This document shows positions 31,515 to 41,386 of a stretch of 64,000 bases of DNA, piece after piece. Source of the stretch: Natronomonas sp. (GTDB lineage Archaea > Halobacteriota > Halobacteria > Halobacteriales > Haloarculaceae); NCBI RefSeq assembly GCF_028274965.1, contig NZ_JAQCNO010000055.1, forward strand, positions 61,448-125,447. Direction: 5' to 3'. The notes beneath the pieces are model-generated. The model was not told where the DNA came from, searched no databases, and saw only the letters and a list, made by a program, of their open reading frames with translations. A program made the position numbers and the translations under genes. Numbering within the stretch: the stretch's first letter is position 1; each line of letters starts with the position of its first letter.

Positions 31515-34500
31515 CGGCCGGCACCCCCTCCGCGGACAGATCGATCCCCGTCACCGCCGAGACGTTGTCGTCCTGCATCATGACCCCGATTGCCCGCTCG
31601 GAGCGCTCGAGCAGGGCCGCGCGGTGCGAGACGACGACGAACTGCGCGTCGCCGGCCAGCTCCTCGACCATCTCGCCGACCATCTCGGCGTTGGCGGCGT
31701 CGAGGAACGCGTCGATCTCGTCGAGCGCGTAAAACGGAGCCGGGTTGTACCGCTGGATGGCGAAAATGAAGGCGAGCGCGGTCAGGGACTTCTCGCCGCC
31801 GGACATCGCGTCGAGCCGCTGGACCGGCTTGTCGCCCGGCTGGGCCTTCATCGTGAGCCCGCCGTCGAAGGGGTCTTCTGGGTCCTCGAGGACGAGTTCG
31901 CCGCTGCCGTCCGAGAGCCGCGCGAAGATGTCCCGGAACTGCTCGTTGATGCCATCGTAGGCGTCCATGAACGTCTCGCGTTTGCGCGATTCGTACCGAT
32001 CGATGCGCTCTTTGATCTCGTCGGCCTCCTTGACGAGCGTCTCCCGCTTCCCTTCGAGCTCGGAGAGATCGGATTCGACCTCGTCGTACTCCTCGATCGC
32101 GAGCATGTTGACCGGTTCGAGCGCCGACATCTCGCCTTCGAGCCGCGAGATCTCGCTGCGGACCGTCCCGTGGTCCGGGATCTCCTCGGGGTCGTACTCG
32201 CCGACCTGCGATCCGAGCTCCTCGACCTCCCACTCGAGGCGGTTCGCCTCGCCTTCGAGCTCCTTGAGGGCCGACTCGACGCCGGCGACGGCCTCCTTCT
32301 GTTCGTCCCGCGCCGACTTCGCGTCCGCGAGTTCGTTCTTCAACGCCCCGCGGTCCTCCTTGAGGTCCGCCAGTTCGTCTTCGAGTTCGGCGACGGCCGC
32401 CTCCTTTTCGGCCAGCCGCTCGCGCTCGGCGTCGATCTCCTCGTCGAGCTCGGCGACGCGCGTTTCGGCCTCGGCCTTCCGGTTTTGGGCCGTCTCGATC
32501 TCGTCGTGGAACTCCTCGATGGCCTCCTCGGCGTACTGCTTTTCGAGTTCGAGCTCGTTGCGCTCCCCGTCGATGTCGCTCATCCGCTCTTCGAGGTCGG
32601 CGATCTCGCCGCGGATCGCCTCGGCTCGCTCCGTGAGCTCCGGGATCTCTGAGTCGGCGATCTCGGCCTCCAGCTCCTCGATGTCGCCCTCGACGGCGGC
32701 GATCTCGTCGTCCGTTTCGTTGATCTCCGCCTCGATCGACTCCATGCGCTCGGCGACCGACTCGCGTTCGTCCTCGATGTCTGCGAGCTCCGAGTTGAGC
32801 CGTTCGATCCGCTCGTCGGCGTCCTCGCGGTCGCCCTCGAGCGATTCGATGTCGGCCCGGATGTCCCGGACCTGTTCGGTCGCCTCGGTCTGGCGGTCCC
32901 GGGCGTCCTCGAGGCGCGATTCGACGTCCCGCAGCTCCTCGCGGACCGACCGCTTTCGCTCCTGGAGCTCCGTGATGCGCTCGGCGACCCGCTGTAGCCG
33001 ACCCTTCCCGCTTTTCCTAAAGGCGTACCGCGATCCCGAACTCGAGCCGCCGGTCATCGCGCCCGACTTCTCGACGAGGTCGCCCTCGAGCGTGACGAGG
33101 CGGTACTCGCCCATCAGCTCCCGGGCGGTGTCCATGTCATCGACGACGAGCGTGTCGCCGACGACGTACGAGAACACCCCGCTGTACCGGCGGTCGAACT
33201 CGATGAGGTCGTAGGCGAACCCGACGACCCCCGGTCGGTCCGGCGCCGAGGGCAGCGAGCGCTCGTGCATCTCCGTCATCGGGAGGAACGTCGCCCGCCC
33301 GGCGTTGCGCGACTTCAGGTGTTCGATACACCGATCGCCGACGCCGTCGTCGTCGACGACGACGTTCGCGAGCCGACCGCCCGCGGCCGTCTCACACGCC
33401 GTCGCGTACCCCGAGTCGACGCCGCCGAGCTGTCCGACCGTCCCGTGGACCCCCTCGAACCCCGCGTTCAGAACCGTCGTCACCGCCCGCCCGTAGGAGG
33501 CGTCGCCGCTCTCGTCGGCCCGCGCCTCGAGTTCGGCGTACTCCTGTTGTCGCTCCGAGAGCTCGTCATCGAGTGATTCGAGATCGTCCTGCAGTTCGCT
33601 CTTTTCGGCTTTCAGGTCCTCGACGACCTCGGTGATCGTCTCGCGGTTCGTCTCCGCTTTCTCGAGTTCGTTCCGGAGATCCGACAGCTCCGCGTCGATC
33701 CGCGGGAGCTCGTTTTCGGCCGCCTCGATCTCCGAGCGCTTCTCGCGTTCGGCCTTGCTGCGGCGGCGCGACTCGTCGAGCAGCCGGTCCTGTTTGCGCT
33801 GTAGCTCGTTTCGCTCGTCTTTGAGCTCCTGGACGGCCTCGCGGCGCTCCTCCAGTTCCGTTCGGACCGTCTCGTACTCGCTGTCGACCGCCTCGATCTC
33901 CTCTTCGAGCGACTCGAGGTCAGCCTCGCGCTCGGAGACGTCAGCCTTCAGCGAGGATTTTTCGACCTTGAGGCTGCGGATATCCGCCTCGAGGTCCTCG
34001 ATCGTCTCCTGTTTGCGGTCGACCTGGACGAACGCCTGGCGGCGCTTGGACTCGGCGTCCTCGATGCGCTCGGTCTCGGTCTCGATCCGGCCTTCGAGCC
34101 GCGAGATCTCGCCTTTGATCCCCTCGATTTCGCGTTTGATCTCGAGCTGTTCGTCCTCGCCCTTCCGCTCGATCTCGGCGTTGAGATCCGCCAGGTCCTC
34201 CTCGAGGCGCGTGACCCGCCCCTGGCGCTCGTCGAGCTCCCGCCGCGTTTTTTCTACCCGCTCGCGTTTCGCCTCGATCTCCGCTTCGGTCGCCTCGAGT
34301 TCCGCCCGCTTGTCCTCGAGTTCGGCGGCCTTCAGGTAGCCCTCGTACTCCGCCTTCTCGTCCTGTAGGTCCCTGTACTCCAAGGCGGCCTCCCGCTCCG
34401 CCTCGAGTCGGTCGAGCCGGTCGCGCTTTTCGTCGATGCGGAGTTCGGCCTCGTCGACGCGCTCTCTGACCGTTTCGAGCTCCTCGAAGGCGTCGGCCTT

Positions 34501-35085
34501 CTTCGCGTCGAACTGCGCGACGCCGGCGATCTCGTCGATGATCTCCCGGCGGGCCCCGGCCGTCATCGTGATGATCTCGGTCACGTCGCCCTGCATCACG
34601 ACGTTGTACCCCTCCGGGGTGACGCCCGCCTGCGCGAGCAGGTCCTGGATGTCCGAGAGGTTGACCGACCGGCCGTTGAGATAATAGTACGAGTAGTAGG
34701 TGTCCTCGTCGGTCTGTTTGACCCGCCGCCGGATCGACACCTCGTCGGTGTCGCCGACCTTCTCCGAGCCGGCCGCCGAGACGATCTGCTGGCGCGACAA
34801 CGTCCTGTCGGCGTTGTCGAGGATCACCTCGACTGAGGCCTCCCGCTCGCCGGTGAACCCGTCGGTCTCGTCCTCGTGGCCGGGGTTGTAGATGAGATCG
34901 GTCAGCTTCTCGGCCCGGATCCCGGAGGTCCGGGCGAGCCCGAGCGCGAACAGGACCGAGTCGATGATGTTCGACTTTCCCGACCCGTTCGGCCCGCTCA
35001 CCGTGGTGAAATCCTTGTACAGCGGGATACGGGTCTTTCGCCCGAAGCTCTTGAAATCGTCGAGGACGAGCTCTTTGATGTGCAT
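31507..35085 (-). CDS. smc: Chromosome segregation ATPase SMC
   Basis: A 1192-residue SMC protein with the N-terminal Walker A GPNGSGKSN at residues 31-39. Long coiled coils run from about 165 to 510 and 650 to 1030, and the glycine-rich hinge between them lies roughly at 515-645 (GFEGVHGTVGQLGG, YATACETAAGGRLAN). The C-terminal ABC signature is DAMSGGEKSLTALAFIFAI and Walker B is YALDEIDAFLD. It forms the bacterial-type condensin with ScpA. It is the middle gene of a minus-strand unit: coiled-coil gene, smc, scpA. Codon use matches the surroundings. Confidence 0.97.
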   Translation of the reverse strand: MHIKELVLDDFKSFGRKTRIPLYKDFTTVSGPNGSGKSNIIDSVLFALGLARTSGIRAEKLTDLIYNPGHEDETDGFTGEREASVEVILDNADRTLSRQQIVSAAGSEKVGDTDEVSIRRRVKQTDEDTYYSYYYLNGRSVNLSDIQDLLAQAGVTPEGYNVVMQGDVTEIITMTAGARREIIDEIAGVAQFDAKKADAFEELETVRERVDEAELRIDEKRDRLDRLEAEREAALEYRDLQDEKAEYEGYLKAAELEDKRAELEATEAEIEAKRERVEKTRRELDERQGRVTRLEEDLADLNAEIERKGEDEQLEIKREIEGIKGEISRLEGRIETETERIEDAESKRRQAFVQVDRKQETIEDLEADIRSLKVEKSSLKADVSEREADLESLEEEIEAVDSEYETVRTELEERREAVQELKDERNELQRKQDRLLDESRRRSKAEREKRSEIEAAENELPRIDAELSDLRNELEKAETNRETITEVVEDLKAEKSELQDDLESLDDELSERQQEYAELEARADESGDASYGRAVTTVLNAGFEGVHGTVGQLGGVDSGYATACETAAGGRLANVVVDDDGVGDRCIEHLKSRNAGRATFLPMTEMHERSLPSAPDRPGVVGFAYDLIEFDRRYSGVFSYVVGDTLVVDDMDTARELMGEYRLVTLEGDLVEKSGAMTGGSSSGSRYAFRKSGKGRLQRVAERITELQERKRSVREELRDVESRLEDARDRQTEATEQVRDIRADIESLEGDREDADERIERLNSELADIEDERESVAERMESIEAEINETDDEIAAVEGDIEELEAEIADSEIPELTERAEAIRGEIADLEERMSDIDGERNELELEKQYAEEAIEEFHDEIETAQNRKAEAETRVAELDEEIDAERERLAEKEAAVAELEDELADLKEDRGALKNELADAKSARDEQKEAVAGVESALKELEGEANRLEWEVEELGSQVGEYDPEEIPDHGTVRSEISRLEGEMSALEPVNMLAIEEYDEVESDLSELEGKRETLVKEADEIKERIDRYESRKRETFMDAYDGINEQFRDIFARLSDGSGELVLEDPEDPFDGGLTMKAQPGDKPVQRLDAMSGGEKSLTALAFIFAIQRYNPAPFYALDEIDAFLDAANAEMVGEMVEELAGDAQFVVVSHRAALLERSERAIGVMMQDDNVSAVTGIDLSAEGVPADD

Positions 35086-35095
35086 AGCGCGGGCG

Positions 35096-35401
35096 TCAGG
35101 CGACGATGATGTCGTCGCCGGACTCCGATTCGGACTCCGCGTCCTCCCCGGAGCCGTCGGTCGCCGTCTCCCCTCCGTCCGTCGGTTCGGTTCCCGCCCC
35201 GGCCCCCTCCGGCGCGCCCGCTTCGTTCGATCCGGCCTCGCCGGGCCGGCGACGCTCGAAGACGTCGAGTTCGACGCCCGTCTCGTCCTCGATGGCCGCC
35301 AGTCGCTCTTTGGTCTCGACGAGTTCGTCGGTCAGCCCCTCGATCGTCGCCTCGAGCTCGCGGACCTTCGCCTCCAGTTTCTCCACTCGGTTCCCGGACA
35401 T
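35096..35401 (-). CDS. Small coiled-coil protein upstream of smc (DUF7518-like)
   Basis: A 101-residue protein. The first 45 residues are an amphipathic coiled coil (RVEKLEAKVRELEATIEGL, DELVETKERLAAIEDETGV) followed by a disordered Gly/Glu/Ser-rich acidic tail. It sits 10 bp upstream of smc and shares the promoter CGTATAAAT (35424-35432, minus strand), with ATG 35401 about 27 bases from it. I recall haloarchaeal proteins of this layout as DUF7518. Function is unknown, but position suggests a link to SMC. Confidence 0.8.
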   Translation of the reverse strand: MSGNRVEKLEAKVRELEATIEGLTDELVETKERLAAIEDETGVELDVFERRRPGEAGSNEAGAPEGAGAGTEPTDGGETATDGSGEDAESESESGDDIIVA

Positions 35402-35423
35402 ACAGCCGGGTGGGTCCCCCGAA

Positions 35424-35432
35424 CGTATAAAT
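35424..35432 (-). promoter_or_regulatory. TATA box of the coiled coil-smc-scpA unit
   Basis: On the minus strand ATTTATACG centres about 27 bases before ATG 35401. It is the only good TATA before the three-gene unit, which runs to 30507 with gaps no longer than 10 bp. Confidence 0.55.
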
Positions 35433-35536
35433 GTGCGTCAGACGTTGCCACTGCGTCCCGCCCCCGGCGCGTCCCGGCTGCGCTCTCGGCGCCCGCTGTC
35501 GTCAGGCTAAAGACTCCGCGCGAAAAGCACACGGCA

Positions 35537-37030
35537 ATGACCGCACAGACCGCAGAGCAACGAGACCGCACGGCCGTCATCGGCCTGGAGGTCCACGTCC
35601 AACTCGAAACGGCGACGAAGATCTTCTGCGGCTGCTCGACCGACGCCGACCCCGACGAGGACCCGAACACCCGGACCTGTCCGGTCTGTCTCGGCCTCCC
35701 CGGCGCGCTGCCGGTGTTGAACGAGGGGGCCGTCGAGGCCGCCGTCAGGATCGGCAAGGCGCTCGGCTCGGAGATCCCCGAGGAGACCCGCTTTCACCGG
35801 AAGAACTACTACTACCCGGACCTGCCGAAGAACTTCCAGATCACCCAGTACGACGCCCCGATCTGCGACGGCGGCGAGTTGGCCTTCAGCGTCGACGGCG
35901 AGCGCCGGACCGTCGGCATCGAGCGCGCGCACTTAGAGGAGGACCCGGGCAGCATCTCCCACGCCGGGGGGTCGATCGACACCGCGGAGTACACGCTCGT
36001 CGATTACAACCGCGCCGGGACGCCGCTCATGGAGATCGTCACCGAGCCGGACTTTCGCAGCGCCGCCGAAGCGCGGGCCTTTCTCGCGAAGCTCACGGAG
36101 GTCCTCGAGTACCTCGGCGTCTTCGACGTGACCCGCGACGGGAGCCTCCGGGTCGACGCGAACCTCTCGATCGTCGAGCGCGCCGCCGACGCCGACGCCG
36201 ACGCCGAGATCGACGAGGCGGCCCTCGGGTCCGCGAACCGGACGGAAATAAAGAACATCTCCAGCCACAAGGGGGCCGAACAGGCGCTGGCCTACGAGGA
36301 GACGAGACAGCGAAACGCCATCGAGCGCGGCCGGGAGGTCGAACAGGAGACGCGCCACTGGGACGAGTCTCGCGGCATCACCGTCTCGATGCGATCGAAG
36401 GAGGCAGAGAAGGACTACCGGTACTTCCGCGAGGGCGACCTCCCGCCGCTTCGGGTGGCCGACTGGACCGAGCGGATCGAGATCCCCGAACTCCCGGACG
36501 CGAGACGCGAACGCTTCGGCGAGGAGTACGGGCTCGACGACGAGGCGGCCGCGAAGCTCACCTCGACGAAGCAGGTCGCCGACTTCTACGAGCGGCTCGC
36601 GGGATCGTTCGACCCCGAGACCGCGGCGACGTGGGTCGCCGACAACCTGCTCGGGGAGCTCAACTACCGGGACCTGGAGATCGCCGACGTCGAGGGTCGC
36701 CTCGGGGAGTTCGCGCGGCTCGTGGCGTTAGTCGACGACGACGAGATAACCGTCAAAAACGCCGAGGAGGTCGTCCTCCGACGGATGCTCGACGACGGGC
36801 TCGACCCCGATGAGATCATCGAGCGCGAGGACCTCGGCAAGACGGACGACGACGCCGTCGCGGCCGCCGTCGGCGACGCGATCGAGGAGAACCAGGAGGC
36901 GGTCGAGGACTACCACGCCGGCGAGGACGGGGCGCTCAACTTCCTCGTCGGACAGGTCATGCAGAAAACCGGCGGCAGCGCCGACCCCGGGACGGTCAAC
37001 GAGCTCCTCCGGAAACGACTCGAGGGCTGA
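35537..37030 (+). CDS. gatB: Asp-tRNA(Asn)/Glu-tRNA(Gln) amidotransferase subunit B
   Basis: A 497-residue GatB from ATG 35537. It contains AVIGLEVHVQLETATKIFCGCS, the zinc cysteines in GCSTDAD and RTCPVCLGLPGALPVLN, then HRKNYYYPDLPKNFQITQYD and VDYNRAGTPLMEIVTEPDF. The C-terminal helical tail ends FLVGQVMQKTGGSADPGTV. With GatA and GatC it transamidates mischarged tRNA. Partner genes are not adjacent. The frame extends upstream into smc in antisense and is rejected. GGCTAAAGAC about 28 bases upstream may be the TATA box. Confidence 0.96.
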   Translation: MTAQTAEQRDRTAVIGLEVHVQLETATKIFCGCSTDADPDEDPNTRTCPVCLGLPGALPVLNEGAVEAAVRIGKALGSEIPEETRFHRKNYYYPDLPKNFQITQYDAPICDGGELAFSVDGERRTVGIERAHLEEDPGSISHAGGSIDTAEYTLVDYNRAGTPLMEIVTEPDFRSAAEARAFLAKLTEVLEYLGVFDVTRDGSLRVDANLSIVERAADADADAEIDEAALGSANRTEIKNISSHKGAEQALAYEETRQRNAIERGREVEQETRHWDESRGITVSMRSKEAEKDYRYFREGDLPPLRVADWTERIEIPELPDARRERFGEEYGLDDEAAAKLTSTKQVADFYERLAGSFDPETAATWVADNLLGELNYRDLEIADVEGRLGEFARLVALVDDDEITVKNAEEVVLRRMLDDGLDPDEIIEREDLGKTDDDAVAAAVGDAIEENQEAVEDYHAGEDGALNFLVGQVMQKTGGSADPGTVNELLRKRLEG

Positions 37031-37104
37031 TCGCCGGCACCGGTTCACCTCCTGTCTCGGTCCTCGGTTTCCGTTCTCGGTTCGGTTCGACCTCTCGGGC
37101 CCGC

Positions 37105-37809
37105 TCAGATCTCGCCGGCGTCTTCGGGGCCCGCCGCTTCGGCTTCGGGGCTTTCCGGCGCCGCCCCGGACCCGCCCGACGCCCCCGTTTGGGCCCGCGG
37201 ATCGACGGACAAAAGCGCGGCGAGCAACAGCAGCCCGATCGCCTCGAGGGTCTTCGAGACCACCGAAAGCGTCACCCGACCGGCCTGGTTCGCGCCGGTG
37301 GCGATCCCGACCATCGGCTCGACGTAGTGCGTCCGGACCACGCTGACGACGCCGAGGTGCGCGCCGCCGCCGTCCGCGCCTGCGCCGTGCTCGTCCCCGC
37401 CGTGTTCGTGGCTGCTGTGTTCGTGGCCGCCACCATCGCCGCCGGTCGCGCCCTCTCCGACCGTCGCCCCGTCCTCGAGGGCGATCCCGTGTTCGAGGAC
37501 GGTGTGCCACACGAGCCACCCGAGGACGTAGACCGACAGCATGCCGATCCCGAGCAGGTACGCGCGGCGGTGTCCGATCCGGCCGGCCGCCACCCCGGCG
37601 ATGCCGACGAGTATCGCCCCGCCGGAGAGCACGAACAGCCACGGCTCCGGCTGTTCGAGCGCCCGGCCGGCCGCGAAGTACGCCCACAACAGCCCGGCCT
37701 CAGAGAGCTGTGCGAACTCGGCGCCCCCGACGATGAGGTGGATGACCGCGACGGCACCGACGACCTGCAGGGAGACGAACCGGAGCTTGCGGGCCGACGC
37801 TTCCTCCAT
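37105..37809 (-). CDS. Multi-span membrane protein with a histidine-rich loop, unknown function
   Basis: A 234-residue protein from ATG 37809 (MEEASARKLRFVSLQVVGAV). Hydrophobic segments lie near residues 12-33, 56-77, 82-107 and 190-205. Between the third and fourth is a Gly/His-rich loop containing GHEHSSHEHGGDEHG and GGGAHLG, about 8 His in 50 residues, which looks able to bind divalent metals. The C-terminus is an acidic Gly/Glu tail. I do not recognise the family. CTCTTTTGAC about 25 bases upstream (minus) may be its promoter. It lies between gatB and topA, its 3' end towards gatB. Confidence 0.7.
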   Translation of the reverse strand: MEEASARKLRFVSLQVVGAVAVIHLIVGGAEFAQLSEAGLLWAYFAAGRALEQPEPWLFVLSGGAILVGIAGVAAGRIGHRRAYLLGIGMLSVYVLGWLVWHTVLEHGIALEDGATVGEGATGGDGGGHEHSSHEHGGDEHGAGADGGGAHLGVVSVVRTHYVEPMVGIATGANQAGRVTLSVVSKTLEAIGLLLLAALLSVDPRAQTGASGGSGAAPESPEAEAAGPEDAGEI

Positions 37810-37999
37810 GTCCGCGCTTGGGCGCGGGGTCAAAAGAGCATACCGGATCGCGACACGCCGCGTTGGACCGTCGCGACGACGCCGGCTCGCGCCCCCGGAG
37901 CCCCCCGCGATCCGGGCGGGCAGTGCGCGCGCAGTCGTGCGATTCGCCCCGGCTGACCGACGAAAGGTTAACAAACAGAGTCGGCGTAACTCCGGTAGC

Positions 38000-40522
38000 G
38001 TGGAACTCATCGTCACCGAAAAGGACAACGCCGCGCGCCGGATCGCCGAGATCCGCTCGGGCGACACCGCCTCGACGGAGCGACGCAACGGCGTCAACGT
38101 GTACCGCTGGGGCGACAAGCGCTGCGTCGGTCTCTCCGGGCACGTCGTCGGGGTCGACTTCCCCTCGGAGTACGCCGACTGGCGCGACGTGCAGCCGGCG
38201 GAACTCGTCGACGCGGAGATCGTCAAGACGCCCACACAACAGAACATCGTCCGGACGCTCAAAGGGCTGGCGCGGAGCGCCGACGCGGTGACGATCGCCA
38301 CGGACTACGACCGCGAGGGCGAGCTGATCGGCAAGGAGGCCTACGAGCTGATCCGCGAGGAGACGGAGGCCCCGATCGATCGGGTCCGCTTCTCATCGAT
38401 CACCGAAAACGAGGTCGCGAACGCCTTCGAGAACCCCGACGAGCTGGATTTCGATCTCGCGGCCGCTGGCGAGGCCAGACAGGTCATCGACCTGCTGTGG
38501 GGGGCGGCCCTCACCAGGTTCCTCTCGCTTTCGGCCGGACAGCTCGGCGAGGACTTCATCTCGGTGGGTCGGGTCCAATCGCCGACGCTGAAGCTCATCG
38601 TCGATCGGGAACGCGAGATACGGGCGTTCGATCCCGAGGACTACTGGGAGCTCTTCGCGGACGTCCGGAAGGACGACACCGCCTTCGAGGCCCAGTACTT
38701 CAGCCGCGAGGACGGCACCGAACAGGAGCGCGTCAAAGACGAGGCGGACGCCGAGGCGGCGTACGAGCGCCTCCGCGCCGCCGAAACGGCGACCGTCGAG
38801 TCGGTCGCGAGGCGCTCGCGGACGGACGACCCCCCGGAGCCGTTCGACACGACCCGGTACATCAGCGCCGCCGGCTCGGTGGGCCTCTCGGCGCAAAACG
38901 CGATGAGCGTCGCCGAGGAGCTCTACACCGCGGGGTACATCACCTACCCCCGGACCGACAACACCGTCTACCCGGACGATCTCGATCCGGAGGCGCTGCT
39001 CGCGTCGTTCACCGAGCACTACCGCTTCGGCGACGACGCCGCCTCCCTCCTCGAGGCCGACGGGATCGAGCCGACCGCCGGCGACGAGGAAACGACCGAT
39101 CACCCGCCGATCCACCCCACCGGCGAGATCCCCGACCGCGGGGACCTCTCGGACGACGAGTGGGACGCCTACGAACTCGTCGTCCGGCGCTTTTTCGCGA
39201 CCGTCGCCGACCCCGCCGAGTGGGAGCACCTGAAGGTCGTCGCCGACGCGGACGGCTGCTCGCTGAAGGCCAACGGCAAACGGCTCGTCACCCCGGGGTA
39301 CCACGACGTGTACCCCTACCGCTCGACCGCCGAGAACCACGTTCCGGCCGTCGAGAACGGCGAACGCCTGGCGATCGAGGACACCCGGATCGAGGCGAAA
39401 CAGACCCAACCGCCCCGCCGCCGCGGGCAGTCTCGGCTTATCGAGGAGATGTCCGACCTCGGCATCGGCACGAAATCGACCCGACACAACACGCTCCAGA
39501 AGCTGTACGACCGGGGCTACGTCGAGGGCGATCCGCCGCGCCCGACGAAGCTCGCAACGGCCGTCGTCGAGGCCGCCGAGAAGTTCGCCGACCGCATCGT
39601 CGACGAGGGGATGACCGCCCAACTCGAGGCCGACATGCGGGCGATCGTCGACGGCGAGAAGGACCTCGAGGAGGTGACCGACGACTCCCGGGCGATGCTC
39701 CGGCGGATCTTCGAGGAGCTCCACGACTCCCGCTCGGAGATCGGCGAGCACCTCCGGGAGTCGATGAAGGCCGATCGGACGCTCGGGCCCTGCCCCGACT
39801 GCGGTGAGAGCCTGCTCGTCCGGCGGTCCCGGCAGGGATCGTACTTTGTCGGCTGCGACGGGTTCCCGTCGTGTCGGTACACGCTGCCGCTGCCGAACAG
39901 CGGCGAGCCGACCGTCCTCGAGGACGCCTGCGAGGAGCACGGCCTCAAACGCGTCAAGATGCTCGCCGGCCGGAGCACGTTCGTCCACGGCTGCCCGCAG
40001 TGCAAAGCCGAGGAGGCCGACGAGACCGCCGACGAGGTCATCGGCGCGTGCCCGGAGTGTGGGACCCCTGACCGCGACGGCGACGGCGGCGAACTCGCCA
40101 TCAAGCGGCTCCGGAACGGCTCGCGTCTCGTCGGCTGCACCCGCTATCCGGACTGCGAGTACTCCCTCCCGCTCCCGCGGCGCGGCGACATCGAGATCAC
40201 CGACGACACATGTCCGGACCACGACCTCCCGCACCTGCGCGTCGTCGACGAGGGGGACGGGAACGAGGACGACCCCTGGGAGCTCGGCTGTCCGATCTGC
40301 AACTACGCGGAGTACCGCGAACGGCAGGCGGCCTCCGGGCTCGAAGACCTCGACGGCGTCGGGGCCAAGACCGCCGAGAAGCTCGCTGCGGTCGGCATCG
40401 AGTCCCTCGAGGACCTCCGCGGCATCGACGCCGACGCCGTCGCCGGCGACGTCCAGGGCGTCTCCGGGGACCGCCTCCGCGAGTGGCAGGCGAAAGCGAA
40501 CGCGAGCGTCGCCGCGGACTGA
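38000..40522 (+). CDS. topA: DNA topoisomerase I (type IA)
   Basis: An 840-residue topoisomerase from GTG 38000 (start [17 protein letters not shown]). The Toprim domain has [17 protein letters not shown], and the active-site Tyr316 is in [10 protein letters not shown]. About residues 580-770 carry Cys4-type zinc motifs ([41 protein letters not shown]). A C-terminal helix-hairpin-helix region is [16 protein letters not shown]. It relaxes negative supercoils. A TATA-like GTTAAC is 25-30 bases upstream. The upstream open frame is a shadow of the neighbour and is discarded. GTG matches the conserved start. Confidence 0.95.
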   Translation: MELIVTEKDNAARRIAEIRSGDTASTERRNGVNVYRWGDKRCVGLSGHVVGVDFPSEYADWRDVQPAELVDAEIVKTPTQQNIVRTLKGLARSADAVTIATDYDREGELIGKEAYELIREETEAPIDRVRFSSITENEVANAFENPDELDFDLAAAGEARQVIDLLWGAALTRFLSLSAGQLGEDFISVGRVQSPTLKLIVDREREIRAFDPEDYWELFADVRKDDTAFEAQYFSREDGTEQERVKDEADAEAAYERLRAAETATVESVARRSRTDDPPEPFDTTRYISAAGSVGLSAQNAMSVAEELYTAGYITYPRTDNTVYPDDLDPEALLASFTEHYRFGDDAASLLEADGIEPTAGDEETTDHPPIHPTGEIPDRGDLSDDEWDAYELVVRRFFATVADPAEWEHLKVVADADGCSLKANGKRLVTPGYHDVYPYRSTAENHVPAVENGERLAIEDTRIEAKQTQPPRRRGQSRLIEEMSDLGIGTKSTRHNTLQKLYDRGYVEGDPPRPTKLATAVVEAAEKFADRIVDEGMTAQLEADMRAIVDGEKDLEEVTDDSRAMLRRIFEELHDSRSEIGEHLRESMKADRTLGPCPDCGESLLVRRSRQGSYFVGCDGFPSCRYTLPLPNSGEPTVLEDACEEHGLKRVKMLAGRSTFVHGCPQCKAEEADETADEVIGACPECGTPDRDGDGGELAIKRLRNGSRLVGCTRYPDCEYSLPLPRRGDIEITDDTCPDHDLPHLRVVDEGDGNEDDPWELGCPICNYAEYRERQAASGLEDLDGVGAKTAEKLAAVGIESLEDLRGIDADAVAGDVQGVSGDRLREWQAKANASVAAD

Positions 40523-40605
40523 CAGGCCGTCCTCGCCCCGTTTTGTCGCCGCGCCCGACGCGGAATGTCGAAGCGGTTTTAGCTACCCACCGACACGTGG
40601 CGTGT

Positions 40606-41331
40606 ATGACCGCGCCTTGGGCGGAGTGGGACCACGTCGTGAAAATCGATCCCGACAAGACGCTCGTCGAGGGCGAGACGTTCGAGGACGTCTGTGCCAC
40701 CGGCACCGACGCCCTCGAGATCGGCGGCACGACGGGGATGACCGAAGAGAAGATGGGACGGGTCGTCGAGGCGACCGCGGCCTACGACGTCCCCGTCTAC
40801 ATCGAACCGTCGAACGTCGGCGCGGTGGTCCATCGCGACGGCCTCAGCGGGTATCTGGTCCCGGTCGTGCTCAACGCCGGCGACATGTTCTGGGTCACCG
40901 GCGCGCACAAGGAGTGGGCGAGACTGGACAAGGAGATCGACTGGGACTCGACGTTCACCGAGGCGTACATCGTCCTCAACCCGGACTCCTCTGTTGCGAC
41001 CTACACCGACGCCGACTGCGACATCGACGCCGACGAGGTCGCCGCCTACGCGGAGGTCGCCGAGCGGCTGTTCGGCCAGCGGATCATCTACGTCGAGTAC
41101 TCCGGGGTCTTCGGGGACGCCGAGATCGTCCGGGCCGCCGCCGACGCCGTCGAGGACGCGGCCGTGTTCTACGGCGGCGGCGTCCGCGACTACGACACCG
41201 CCTACGAGATGGGCCGCCGCGCCGACACCGTGGTCGTCGGGGACCTGGTCCACGACGTCGGCGTCGACGCCGTCAGGGAGACCGTCGAGGGCGCCGCGGA
41301 CGCGAAATCGGAGCCGATCGACGGCGCCTGA
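40606..41331 (+). CDS. (S)-3-O-geranylgeranylglyceryl phosphate synthase (PcrB/GGGPS family)
   Basis: A 241-residue TIM-barrel prenyltransferase. The family motifs are [42 protein letters not shown] and [19 protein letters not shown], the phosphate and glycerol-phosphate sites. It makes the first ether bond of archaeal membrane lipids (glycerol-1-phosphate plus geranylgeranyl diphosphate). ATG 40606 follows GGTTTTAGC (about 40576-40584) by 28 bases. Confidence 0.93.
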   Translation: MTAPWAEWDHVVKIDPDKTLVEGETFEDVCATGTDALEIGGTTGMTEEKMGRVVEATAAYDVPVYIEPSNVGAVVHRDGLSGYLVPVVLNAGDMFWVTGAHKEWARLDKEIDWDSTFTEAYIVLNPDSSVATYTDADCDIDADEVAAYAEVAERLFGQRIIYVEYSGVFGDAEIVRAAADAVEDAAVFYGGGVRDYDTAYEMGRRADTVVVGDLVHDVGVDAVRETVEGAADAKSEPIDGA

Positions 41332-41386
41332 CCGGCCGGCGCCTCGCCCGCCAACGCTTAAGCCGACGCGTCCGTATTCTCCGGTT

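Noticed and set aside
34892..35536. Long open extension before gatB
   Set aside because: Serine/arginine-rich and antisense to smc and its coiled-coil partner.
37541..37999. Open extension before topA
   Set aside because: Overlaps the divergent membrane gene in antisense; topoisomerase similarity starts at GTG 38000.
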